DNA of 64,000 nucleotides, taken from positions 164,080,032-164,144,031 of the forward strand of contig CM073591.1 of NCBI GenBank assembly GCA_037074705.1. Reading direction: 5' to 3'. Below are positions 1 to 10,032 of the stretch, piece by piece (within the stretch, counting starts at the first letter, position 1; each line of letters opens with the position of its first letter). A program made the position numbers and the translations under genes. Below the pieces are notes generated by a model. That model did not search any database and had not been told where the DNA came from. It saw only the letters and a list, made by a program, of their open reading frames with translations. Origin of the DNA: Zhengitettix transpicula (taxonomy: Eukaryota > Arthropoda > Insecta > Orthoptera > Tetrigidae).

Positions 1-1157
1 ATCGCCAAGTCATTGGATGTAATATGCAACATTTTGCTCATCATTGTGGAACAATATTTCTTGTAACCCCTCCCCCGTCCTACACCCAATTATTTTAGGT
101 ATTAATCAAAACGGTAAAATAATAAGAAACCATTACGACGCCATAACATATTTAATGTCTATACATATAGCGTAATAATTTGATATGAAAAATAATTGGA
201 AAGAACAACTCTATTAAATACATAGCGTAGAGAGTGGAAGAGTTTTTACTATAAATTTATCTACCCTAGGGTGAAACTCTTCCTGTGAAGTCGATCATAG
301 TATCTCAACGGAAATAAAATTCTCTTAGGTGTGAATATAGAAAACTGTATCATAAAAACTGAACACGGTTGTAAGGGCGTATTTACTTGGGAAGCCAGTT
401 GTTCTGTTCCGTGCCTGACTCGAGGCGATTTAGCTGCAATCACTGTAAGGTTTACTACTCACTTTCCGCGTCTTATATTAAATATATGGCTCATTAATTG
501 ATAATGTTAGGGATTTGTTGTTAAACATGTCTCTGAATTTACAAATTTAATGATAAACTATTATGAATTAATTAAAAACATGGATTTTTTTCTAATGGTT
601 TCGCGGTGAGAGAATGGCATTGCATATGTTACAAATTTCTATGAAGAGTATTTCGTATATGCTTATTTGTTATTCAGTGCTCGATACTGTCATTCTGCGT
701 TTTGTTTTCTCTGGGTCGATTTCCTTGGGTCTTATTTAATACTTCTCCCCTCCAAGTCTATTTTACTGGCCGCGATCTGAAAACAATTAACTGTTATAAA
801 AATAGACTTTTAATTTTTCCTCGCCTATGTGACAAACTTTCTATTCTTCATCATAAATGAGCAACTCATTATCTCTTAGTCCCGAAATGCAATTTTAACA
901 AACCATTAAATATCAACATCATTTTGTCTTCTAACAATTGAAACAAACTACTGAACTTATCTGTATTAAATTCTGGAATTCTTGACCTTCTGCGGGAGTC
1001 CTGTATGTATCTTTTAACTCCTTAAATGCATCAACTACAATTTTTATTTTCTACCCGGTAATTTATTTTAATTAGTGGAAGTATTCTCCGTGGGTGTCGT
1101 CGCAAGCATAACAATACTATTTCTGTGGTTTCTCGTCAGGTCACTTCGCCACCTTGG
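1..1157. other. AT-rich stretch, no gene seen
   Basis: No frame in this stretch resembles a known protein and open frames are short. I see no tRNA boxes, tandem array or transposon end. A short C-rich patch near 67-88 is the only compositional change. Confidence 0.6.
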
Positions 1158-1402
1158 CAATAGGGTCATCCACGTGGCGGCAACTCCCCTTTAATAGCAT
1201 GGGTTGGGATTTCAAAGGGAGGATGCGGAAAGGTAGAAGAAGGTAGCCAAGGGTTAATTAGGGCCCCCAGATCCTACCCGGCATTCGCCTTGATGCAGGT
1301 CAAACCCTAGAAAACCTGCATCAGGTAGGTCGGGCATTTGATACATGTCCCACGCCCTTTCGATGGTGGGAGAGGGGTTTGCAGTGGGGACGGAGCATTC
1401 CC
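1158..1402 (-). repeat. R1 repeat, copy A (partial)
   Basis: This is a GC-rich segment in AT-rich surroundings, clearly homologous to the copies at 5.1, 5.8, 13.3 and 44.1 kb. Shared landmarks are the CAACTCCCCTTTAATAGCAT block, the GGTAGCCAAGGGTTA block, CCTACCCGGCATTCGCC, CCTGCATCAGGTAGGTCGGG and TTGTCCCACGCCC-like stretches in the same order. The copy is truncated: it stops after the GCATTCCCTTCTCC block and lacks the rest of the family sequence. Strand is set by the A-tail seen in other copies, which puts the tail side at the low-coordinate end. No A-tail is kept here. The copy also lacks the GGCTATAGTTTAAGG spacer found in others. Confidence 0.85.
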
Positions 1403-1639
1403 TTCTCCTGGCGTAGCCCTATTTCTTCCCAGATCTATCTGCGCACCGAATTGATCGCCCGGTTCCTTTCTGGCCGTTCAGAGGTAAACAACTGGAAACG
1501 ACACGATTCCTTCCCAACAAAAAACTGAATTAAAATGAATTGTAATGTATTTTCATTATGACTTTTTATGTTTTTGATATTAAAAATAGAATAAAATATA
1601 TGAAGAACAATATAATTAAGAAAGTTTAGAAAATATATA
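1403..1639. other. Spacer between R1 copy A and R2 element
   Basis: The first ~90 bases are GC-richer but do not match other R1 copies; the remainder is AT-rich. No gene is seen. Confidence 0.4.
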
Positions 1640-2603
1640 TGTATTAAAAAGGCCATTAATTGTTTTAATTGAATTGAATTGTTAGCGGTACGAGTTCCCA
1701 AAGAACAACAATGGACGGTAACTCTGTGTCGGCGGAGCCTTTGTTGTGAACTGCGTTCTGTACGAGAGTGAGTCAGTCTGCAGCTAGAGGCGATACAGAT
1801 CAGTCTGCGTTCGGCAAAGGTTACAGTAAAGCGAGGATGCTAATTTAAAAGTATGAATAGCGCGGTCCAAGAAGTCCAACTGCGAGATCTACAAGTTTAC
1901 ATAAAACGCGAGTAAACAGTTTTAACGGAGAGACTCAAATAATAATCGCAAAGTTGGAAGCAAAAGGTTCTGCTTCGCACAGACTGAACTAAATTTCAAA
2001 TAGAGGCATCAAGGAGACCTAGGTCCGAGGGCTGACTGAGGGGCGGCAGATCCAAAGTTCCAGGTGACAGAGAAAGAGAACATCGACTGAGTGCATTAAA
2101 ATTTTATTGTGTAGAATCAGTTTTTAGTGAGTGTTGTCCTCAAGCTCCAAGAATCAGATCTGGTACCAGAAAGACAATTCGTGAGTACAAAACTAATATT
2201 TTGAAATCTCTAAACGAGGATTAAAGGTAGAAGTCAGATTTCGTTCGTTTTTCTTTTCATTTAGTTTCTTTCATTTCGTTTATTTTCATATTGTATTAAG
2301 TTAGATTCAATGAGTTTGAATTGTTAATGTTAGTTTATTAAATTGGATTGTTTTGAATATCAAACCCAGTAATGACCCAGAGGTAAAGAGAATTTCGATT
2401 TATTTGATTGTAAAATATAAAGTTGTATTTTTCCTAGAACGCCACGAATTGCAAAATTGAAATAAAATATTCGTTTGTTAACTTGATGAAAGTCGGCGTA
2501 AAAAATAGGGATTACCATTTGTACTTTCAAAGAATAAATTTTTAAATTTTAATAATTTTGTTAATTAGTTCTTTTAATTAAGACCACCTTTTTAATTATT
2601 ACA
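1640..2603 (+). mobile_element. R2 LTR-like element 1, body
   Basis: This 964-bp unit starts TGTATT after an ATATAT run and its body ends ATTACA, giving TG...CA ends as in LTRs. It aligns in order with the elements at 40.9 and 56.4 kb: an AGGCCATTAATTGTTTT block near the start, a TTAGCGGT block, an AACAACAATGGA block near 1710, GTCAGATTTCGTT at 2233, AAACCCAGTAATGACCC at 2362, then a TATTCGTTTGTTAA block. There is no coding sequence. I interpret it as a solo or internally deleted LTR of a Ty3/Gypsy-type retroelement; a non-autonomous DNA element with very short inverted ends is the alternative. The family relationship is seen directly, the class is inferred. Confidence 0.7.
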
Positions 2604-2666
2604 TAAATTGGCTTCCACAACATGGGGCAAATTTAATTCATTTAATTTTACCTTCTACTTATTACA
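2604..2666 (+). repeat. R2 element 1, 3' tail unit (one copy)
   Basis: This 63-bp unit follows the body end directly. It begins TAAATTGGCTTCCACAACAT, continues GGGGC, and ends TTATTACA just before ATATATATTT. The beginning resembles the TGGCGCCCAACGTGGGGC type of primer-binding site that follows the 5' LTR in many Gypsy-type elements. The 41.8-kb copy has a homologous single tail, while the 56-kb copy and the 40.2-kb minus-strand copy have none. Confidence 0.6.
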
Positions 2667-3458
2667 ATATATATTTATCTACCTTAATGTTTTGATGATT
2701 ATTATCAGCTGTGGCATATAAAGAAAAATTCTCCAATATTTCTGCGAAAAATACTTTAACAATTGACAAAAACAAAAATATTAAAATTATGTTGAAAACC
2801 CAATAAAACAGTCACGAAATTGTATCTTATATCTCCAAACTTTCAGATTTATTTCCCATTTTCATCTCAATTGTAGGTGAATAATTCAATTGCATTAAAA
2901 GATATCACCATTTAATAATGCAGTGCATGAGCAGATTGAGACAGGTTTTTTTAATTAAAAACCCTGAAAATACTTCTAATACGTTACAAAATCTTGTTTT
3001 TTAAAATAATTACATAAACTGTCTGGAGTGTATTTTTAAAAAAGAACTGAATAATTTGGATAGTTTAAATATTGTGCACTTCAAAAATGTAAGTATGATA
3101 AAAAACCTTTAAGGTAGGTAATTCATCAGATGATTTAATTTTGTCGTCTAAATTTAATATATGTGTTCTTAAAAACCAATCTAACAAGAATTCGCCATTA
3201 ATAAATTTTAAGTTAAATTTAAATTATTTTTACGGAGTTTTAGGGAAGATAAATGAATTCCTTTATAAAGTACACCATTTCCCGTTTCTTAAATATAGGA
3301 TAACTTCAATAAAAAAAAGAACTAGTTTGTAAAACATTAATTTTAGGATAGTAATCGTTGAACACTTCGATTAATTCAATAAGGTTCAGAGAATATTATT
3401 AACTTTTTCTATTCTTGGTTCTAAGATTATTGATCCGTGTAGATATTACCATAACGAC
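2667..3458. other. AT-rich stretch, no gene seen
   Basis: Only short chance open frames are present. I see no repeat end or RNA gene signal. Confidence 0.5.
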
Positions 3459-3650
3459 AGGAAGGAATCGGTACTCGCTGAGGTTTCAGGCGGGAGGGAA
3501 TCAGGCTGTGTCATTTATAACTTGAAAGAGACGGCAATAAACCGGGAAGGAATCGGGATTCGCCCGAAGAAATTCCCTAATTCACGCCCAGGTATTTTTA
3601 ATATATAAAGTCAATTATAATTAATTATAACTTGGAAAGTACGCAATAAA
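3459..3650 (+). repeat. Imperfect tandem duplication, about 85-110 bp units
   Basis: Two adjacent diverged units share GGAAGGAATCGG near their starts (about 3461 and 3546) and a TTATAACTTG(A/G)AAG...GCAATAAA ending (about 3518-3540 and 3626-3650). The second unit is longer because of extra AT-rich bases. There is no coding evidence. Confidence 0.55.
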
Positions 3651-3654
3651 AATG

Positions 3655-3933
3655 GTGAGCTACTGAAGGTAGAAAAGGGTTAACTAGGGCCCCCGACAAT
3701 AGTTTAAGGATCCTACCCGGCATTCGCCTAAAATTAATGCAGGGAAAACCCTAGAAAAACTTGCATCAGGTAGGTTGGGCATTGGGTACTTGTCCCACGC
3801 CCTTCCAGTAGCGGGAGAGCAGTTTGCTGTGGGGACGCAGCATTCCTTTCTCCGTACCTGGACTTGTTTAGGAGGCAGCTGGCCGACTGTTCCAATGGGA
3901 ACAGAGAACAACTCTTACCGTATGCCCAAGGTA
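3655..3933 (-). repeat. R1 repeat, copy B (partial)
   Basis: Homologous to R1 from the GGGTTAACTAGGGCCCCCG block to CCGTATGCCCAAGGT, where similarity stops abruptly. It lacks the A-tail side block with CAACTCCCCTTTAATAGC and lacks the head. The minus-strand frame over 3684-3911 stays open and encodes the same residues as the equivalent frame in copies C, D and E (PIGTVGQLPPK, then GRAWDKYPMP). That frame is either a fossil coding region of a parent element or chance in GC-rich DNA. Confidence 0.85.
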
Positions 3934-5080
3934 AATTATATAATGCGTTTTATATTTGACCGAACCACTTTTCGCAGAACGGGGGATGTGAGTGAATGGG
4001 ACGAAAACTTTAGTAGTTATTCCAGAGCCAGAAATCATTGGATGAAAAGAAACGAGCAGTTGTAGATGCAGGATTCATATTGGGAAAAAATTGTACCCAC
4101 TGGCTGTTTCAGTTCAATATGTGGGAGGTATGTGTTGGTTTTGCTATAACAGGAATCTCAAAAAAAAAGGTTGTAGTTGTATTTTATGAGTGTCAGAATG
4201 TCGAAAACGAGAGAAATAAGAGTACAGGATGATAGCTCCGCGACTATGCATTATGACTGAAATCTTTGGCTGTTTTGAAAAGAATTTACAATATTAATTT
4301 GGGGAATCAAGCTTTATTTTTATGTCCTATTTTTCGCAAACAGGTTTATTTGGTTAAGAATAAAATAAGTATTTGATTTTTTCAATTATTGATATTCATA
4401 ATTATTAAATCGCAAAATTACGTTCCATATTTCATCAGCTATTAAATTTAACGCAAATTGAATATATTAAATATATACATGAATTAGAATTTTGCAATTT
4501 ATTAAAGAATTGTATTGATATATACTATTGTTTGAGCCTTTGAAACGTTCTGTGTGCACTATTTTCTGGCAGAAAATCAGTTCACAAATACGTAGCTCAA
4601 ATCTTAATCTATTAATCTAGTTATATCTTCATTAAAAAAATATTTTCAGTTCAATGTGATTTCCAACTCCTAAGTTCCTTGATTGTACTAGGAGTGTGAT
4701 GAGAATTGCACAACTGTTTTTATTTTGTGTGTTTAATAGAATTTGTCTAAAATTAAACATAAAATTTTTTCAGGTTTCAGTGAAATTAATGGTATATTGA
4801 AGCTATTCAAACTGTTATTTCTTCACTTCAAAATATCGCTTAATTATTCTATATTAATTAAGCAGGCGCCTTACCAGTATTTGAGGAGCCTTGTTAGACC
4901 CACTCTATTTAGATAACAATAGTGTTAATGCATTCAATTAAGTGTTATTTGATAAAATCCATAAATATGTGCTTTTTAATGTTCGACAGGTATCGATGTA
5001 ATCTTTTTTACTGGAAGTTCCGTCCAATGGAAATTGAAGTTGAATTAAAACACTTTATTTATTTAATTAAGAATATAAAT
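3934..5080. other. AT-rich stretch, no gene seen
   Basis: Low-complexity AT-rich sequence with only short, unrecognised open frames. Confidence 0.5.
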
Positions 5081-5586
5081 ATTTTTTATTATTATTATTT
5101 TTAGGGCAACAGGCTACATGAGGGTAATCCACTTAGGGCAACTCCCCTTTAATAGCATAGGAAGGGATTTGAAAGGGGGGATGCGGAAGGATGGGGGAAG
5201 GTAGCCATGGGTTACTAGGGCCCCCGGGCTGTATTTTAAGGACCCTACCCGGCATTCGCCTAAAGAAATGCAGGGACAACCTTAGAAAAACCTGCATCGG
5301 GTAGGTCGGACATTGGGTACTTGTCCCACGCCCTTCCGATAGCGGGAGAGGAGTTTGCTGTGGGGACGCAGCATTCCCTTCTCCGTGCCTCGACCAGTTT
5401 AGGAGGCAGCTGGCCGACTATTCCAATGGGAATAGCGGACAACTCTTACCGTATGCCCAAGGTCTGTGACCCCGGAACATACACCTCTCAGAGCAGGCCG
5501 AAGTTAAAAAGACATCCCCAAATGTAGCCCCCCTTCGTATCTCTCCTACAAGGTTCTACCTGCGAGGGAACATGCCTCGCAGGTAC
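5081..5586 (-). repeat. R1 repeat, copy C (near full length)
   Basis: The most complete R1 copy, body 5103-5586. On the minus strand the order is a hairpin-bearing head, GGTAGAACCTTGTAGGAGAG, the GAGAGGTGTATGTTCCGGGG block, a CCATTGGAA...CAGCTGCCTCCTAAAC block, GGGCGTGGGACAAGTACCCA, CCGGGTAGGGTCC, then the CTATTAAAGGGGAGTTGCCC block and an AT-rich tail made of A-runs and (AAT)n. The tail marks it as a retroposed element (SINE or truncated LINE); I saw no A/B boxes of RNA polymerase III, so the promoter class is unknown. The antisense frame at 5260-5442 is open, as in copies B, D and E. Confidence 0.88.
5557..5585. repeat. Perfect 11-bp stem, 7-nt loop hairpin
   Basis: TACCTGCGAGG and CCTCGCAGGTA are exact reverse complements separated by GAACATG. 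It lies at the head end of R1 copy C. Copy H keeps only the first arm (near 44621). No CTRR sequence follows, so it does not look like a Helitron 3' end. Confidence 0.85.
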
Positions 5587-5802
5587 TCCATTCCGAATAT
5601 TAATATCTTTAACGTAGTTTTAAATCATATTTTATGTAAAGGTCAATGTTTATTTTTTAACTTTTTATTTGTAATAATTATTCTTTTCATGTAATATTAC
5701 ATTATGACGTATTCTATTTCCTCGACCGAAGACTTATGGAATGAATAATAAATCTAATCTAATCTAATTTAATTTCTTTTCTAATTATAAATAAAATACG
5801 TT
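5587..5802 (+). repeat. Possible LINE 3' tail with TCTAA repeats
   Basis: AT-rich sequence ends in GAATGAATAATAAATCTAATC followed by further TCTAA-like repeats (about 5740-5772). Short tandem 3' tails preceded by AATAAA-like signals are common in CR1/Jockey-type LINEs. No coding part is kept, so the assignment is tentative. It is squeezed between two R1 copies. Confidence 0.3.
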
Positions 5803-6320
5803 GAATTTTTTTTTTTTAGGGCAACAGGCTACATGAGGGTGATCCACATTGGGCAACTCCCCTTTAATAGCATAGGAAGGGATTAGAAAGGGGGGATGCG
5901 GAAGGGTAGAGGAAGGTAGCCAAGGGTTACTAAGGCCCCCGGGCTATCTATGGTTTAAGGATCCTACCCGGCATTCGCCTAAAGAAATGCGGGGAAAACC
6001 CTAGAAAAACCTGCATCGGGTAGGTCGGGCATTTGGTACTTGTCCCACGCCCTTCCGATGACGGGAGAAGAGTTTGCTGTGAGGACGCAGCTTACCCCTC
6101 GCCATGCCTTGGCCTGTTTAGGAGGCAGCTGGCCGACTATTCCAATAGGAATAGCGGACAACACTTGCCGTATGCCCAAGGTCTGCGACCCCGGAACATA
6201 CACCTCTCAAAAAAGACCAAGGTGCCTCGGCATGTGGGAACCTTAGTTCAAAAAAAAAAACAGAGAGATGTGAGAGCATCCCCAAAGGTAGCCCCCGCCA
6301 GAGCTCTCGGATGGGAATAT
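5803..6320 (-). repeat. R1 repeat, copy D
   Basis: Body 5818-6320, preceded by a pure T run (5805-5817), i.e. a poly(A) tail on the minus strand. It matches copy C block by block up to the AGCATCCCCAAAGGTAGCCC block, after which it diverges, so the hairpin head is missing. The pair C/D lies head to tail with about 215 bp between bodies. The minus-strand frame 5979-6203 is open with the shared PIGIVGQLPPK and IGRAWDKY residues. Confidence 0.88.
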
Positions 6321-6894
6321 ATTTTGTGCAGTTGAAATATGATAAGCCGAGTAGTTTACAAAACAGCAGCAAGTAACAATTTATCAAAAGTACCCACACC
6401 ACAACGTAACTTATCTTTTTTAGTTTAGCGTTCATATTCGGTTTTCTATCCATATACTTTCTTCGAAAGCGAAGTCTAATCTAGATTTAAATTTAATTTG
6501 GGTTTAATTAAAAGAATCAAAATTTACGTATCTGGCTATATATATTGGCTTGCTTAATAACTCATGTATCGTTATGGCGTTATATCTAAATTCACTACGT
6601 ATATTTCCATTATTACACGATTAAAATATTATATAAAAAGTAAAGTAGACTGTTCGTGAGCGTATGTGTGTGTTTATGCATGTTCCTCATACAAATATAC
6701 ACTCGTGGAGCAAAAGTGACCAAATTTCGTACACGTGTTCCTTTCAAACCGAAAACACACTCTGCGTGGGTAAGACACGTCTACCACCACCCAGGAGGTG
6801 TAAATTATTAAATATACTAGAAGGGTTGATATTTACGTCGCATAAATATTTTATAGGATCAATGAGATTCATAGTGTTTCTCCAAATTTGTATC
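6321..6894. other. AT-rich stretch, no gene seen
   Basis: A 90-codon frame at 6664-6936 shows no recognisable domain and runs into the neighbouring repeat, so I treat it as chance. Confidence 0.45.
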
Positions 6895-7260
6895 TACCCC
6901 TTTCAGTATTGGAGGTGGGATACGGGTGTTATATAAAAAAAATCGTGAAAACAGCCGAGAGTGAAGTTGTGAATGTCGCTAAGTTTAATAATGACATTCA
7001 ACTTGCTGTTTAACCTCCAAGGCGGCGGGAGTGGACGGGGATGGAAAATTTAAACTATGTTAAACAGCAGATAGATAAATATTTCTATCGATGTTGTTTG
7101 TGTGTAATTTCAACCCCTTTCGGTATGGGAGTGGAGCACCTTTACGGATGAGATGGAGAGGCGATACATAAAAATAACTCGAAAACAATCGAGGTTTGAG
7201 TCAAACCCGGGGCTATGAATGACGCTGAGTTTAATTATGACAACCCGGTCAACGCCAGAG
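6895..7260 (+). repeat. R4 repeat, internal duplication
   Basis: Two diverged units begin with ACCCCTTTC(A/G)GTAT(T)GG (about 6896 and 7112) and run through a GTGAAAACAGCCGAG / TCGAAAACAATCGAG block to GAATG(T/A)CGCT(A/G)AGTTTAAT and TATGACA. Related sequence occurs near 19.1 kb (minus), 55.6 kb and 57.6 kb. No coding capacity; the class of element is unknown. Confidence 0.55.
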
Positions 7261-9020
7261 TCCAGTTAGTATAAACTAAGTAACTGTCTACTATTAGTTT
7301 TCTTGAACTACATTTCTTCCTTCATATAGACATAATTTTCATCTTTCGCGCCCTTTTTAATACTAGTTAGATTATTTTGAAATAATAGTTGCGTAAAACT
7401 AGTCCATTAATGGTTTACAGTAAACATTATTTCCCTAAAATTTGAAATTTATTTTTCTGACAATTATCAATAAAATTAAATTTTTACAATTATGTACTTT
7501 AAATTTTGAAAAATATAACATTAATTCATAAAATTCTTCATTAATTAATCAAATTATTTTCCATGAAAAGCGAATAACAGTACTGGTGCATTATTTATTT
7601 CTCCATTCCTCTCGTTTAATCAGATACCATTAGAGCTGCTAAAATGAAGAATATCTTAGTTTTTATTAACATTACCACGATATTTGGAGTGTAAAATGTC
7701 ATAATATAGTTATTTTATTACGTCTTGAACGTCAGCATTTCCAATGAATTGTTGAGCATTAGAATCAGTTCCACCGAGAGCTTCCCTTTAATTATCTTGA
7801 GTGCCAAGCCCGTAGTTCCTGACAAATGAATTCTGTCTGAAGAACACATTAAGCGACACGGAACAACTTATTTACATATGCCGTGTTACAACTTGCAATA
7901 GGGTTTTCTTAATGTCGAAGGGAATTTAGCTTCATAGAGCTGGAAACGAGGTAAACGCGATATCAAGTTACATTATTATCAACAAACGTGAGTTTCATGT
8001 AGAGCCACGTGGTAGTCTTTCGACACAAGAATGCTCTTTGGATGGCATAAAATATTGATAAAACCTATTTTAGTTGAATTTTGTTTTTAAACGTGATTAT
8101 TATTATAAATATTTTTAGTAATAGTAGTTTTAGAATATTAATCGTGTTCGGTAAAAAATCACTCACAATAATTTATTTAAATATTCAGAAAAAATATGTA
8201 AATTGTAACTGATTTTTTTATTACAAGTTCAAATAATATATAATATTCATCCTTTAAATTATAGTTATCAGTAACGATCAGAAATTTTTAGTCTGTTTTA
8301 TGGTAGCTGAAACTGTTCTTGAGGTTATTCACTTCGAAAAACTACGGAAACTATTGTTTCATTATATTCAATAGTTTATTGCCTTACGCCCGATTTTGAA
8401 CAAACTCGTTTCTTTAATTTATGTATATTATCTTTCCTGTAACCACATTTTATGAATAAGTAATTTATTTGGAATTTATAACATATTTTACATAATTTGT
8501 AGGCACGCTTTGTTAATTTGTTGATTGAAAGATTGAATTAGACTAGTGTATAACCTAACTGGCATTCTTTTTCTCGAGATGGAAGACTGAGTTTCAAAGC
8601 TAAATGAAGGTTCTTATGAAATCAACGTTTGGACTCATCGCCATAACTCTAAACAACATCCAATCTTAGAAATATCAAATCGTCTAAGACACACATATAA
8701 GCTTGTGTTTAGAGGAATGAAGCTTGCGAAAGGGAGAAGACGGTGGTCGTCTTAAATTGTATCGGTAGTTACTAAAAATTCGTTTGTCTTTCAGAAAACC
8801 TAAAATTACTCAACGAATAAACGCGTGCCTGGTCTTTTCGTGACCCGTAAGAGTTTTTAAAATGAGGATGTGTGATTTACCTGTTGCATAGTGACAAACT
8901 ATAAATCGTGAATTCAGTCCTCCGATACCTTAGAGAACTATTATTCTTAAATACACTTTTCTACAGTGAAACCTAACATAACTTAACGTTGAAAGCGGTG
9001 ATATAAAATTGAGAATATAA
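7261..9020. other. AT-rich stretch, no gene seen
   Basis: No recognisable coding, RNA or transposon sequence. Confidence 0.5.
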
Positions 9021-9490
9021 AATGTTCTATTCGTTATTACTAAGCTGGAACAAATTACCGTTTCTTTCTTTGAGTTCGTCAAGGGTTGAAAGACTTACGT
9101 TAGGATGTTGACCCATTAATAATTTCGGGGAGGTCATTTTGCAACTCGGTCGCCCGGTATGGAAGATTGTATTCATTAATAAGCGAATCCTGCGTATATA
9201 AGACGAGGTAAAATATAACGTCGGAGAGCACCCTACTGAAACGTAGCTACTGAATGTGGTAGTTTCGGTTGCGTGAACGAGTTTGAGAAACCGATTTGAA
9301 GTTGTAGCCTTATCCACGAAAAGACTTTTTTTCCGCAGGGATTCGAAGGCTCTGCTGGCAGGACTCGGGCCATTGAATCGATAAGCAGAAAGCCCCTCTC
9401 AGACGACCGTGGATTCATCTTCCTAGCAGGAAGCCACTGTTTGCTGTCCACTTCTTCACAATGTCCTACATAAGTTATGGACTGATCGTG
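9021..9490. other. GC-richer island with TATA-like element
   Basis: Composition rises above the flanks. GCGTATATAAGACG at 9192-9205 is a good TATA-box-like motif on the plus strand and is identical over 14 bases to the TATA region of the R2-related element at 28.0 kb (minus strand). A splice-acceptor-like polypyrimidine-CAG lies near 9330-9342. Minus-strand frames of 92 and 96 codons cross the region but resemble nothing I know. It could be an old transposon promoter, a host promoter or a decayed exon; I cannot tell which. Confidence 0.3.
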
Positions 9491-9664
9491 CATTATAATA
9501 AAAGGTAGCAATCTCTATGTAATAAAATAATAAATTTAATAAATGAATTGAAAATTAATTAATAACTAATGACTCTAAATAAACAACATCCAAACTTGGA
9601 TTGCTTTTAGTGGAAACTCCATTCCATCTAGATAATGTGTATTTTAATATACATAATACGAAGG

Positions 9665-9850
9665 AGTAAAATAAAGAAATTACAGTTCAAGAATAGAGAG
9701 AAACCTTTCACAATCTCAAGCCATACATGCAATGAAATTATATTGAAATGAAGTATGTAAAACTCCCCATCGGACCAGGAATCGAACCCGGGACCACCGC
9801 TTACCAGGGAGGAGCTCAACAACTGAACTACTTGTTCCGAGTCCAGATCC
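9665..9850 (-). mobile_element. tRNA-derived SINE
   Basis: On the minus strand a tRNA-like head carries an A box TAGTTCAGTTG (9820-9830) and a perfect B box GGTTCGATTCC (9778-9788) with 31 bases between them, normal tRNA spacing. An AT-rich body continues towards about 9665. The head lacks a clean cloverleaf, which argues for a SINE over an intact tRNA gene. A 100-bp-scale open frame crosses it by chance. The 3' end is unclear because no distinct tail is visible. Confidence 0.75.
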
Positions 9851-9976
9851 TCCATCAATTAGACCTAATGAAAACTCACCTACAATTTAAAAAAAACGAA
9901 ATCACAATTCTTATGTGGACGAAATGTTTGGATCTCAAATGAAGACTGGATATTTATATATAAATTGATCAAGGGT

Positions 9977-10032
9977 TTTAGAATAGAGAGAAAGCTTTCA
10001 CAAGCTAAAGCCATCGAGGCAATTAAATTAAA
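9977..10032 (-). repeat. Partial second copy of the SINE body
   Basis: Matches 9690-9740 (GAATAGAGAGAAA, CTTTCACAA, AAGCCAT, CAAT(G/T)AAATTA) without the tRNA-like head. It may be a 5'-truncated insertion or a local duplication. Confidence 0.6.

Noticed and set aside
5557..5585. Hairpin as a Helitron 3' terminus
   Set aside because: No CTRR follows the stem and the other end lacks the expected TC start; R1 has A-tails on the opposite side.
9765..9850. Intact tRNA gene on the minus strand
   Set aside because: A and B boxes are good, but I could not fold a clean acceptor and anticodon stem; SINE head fits better.
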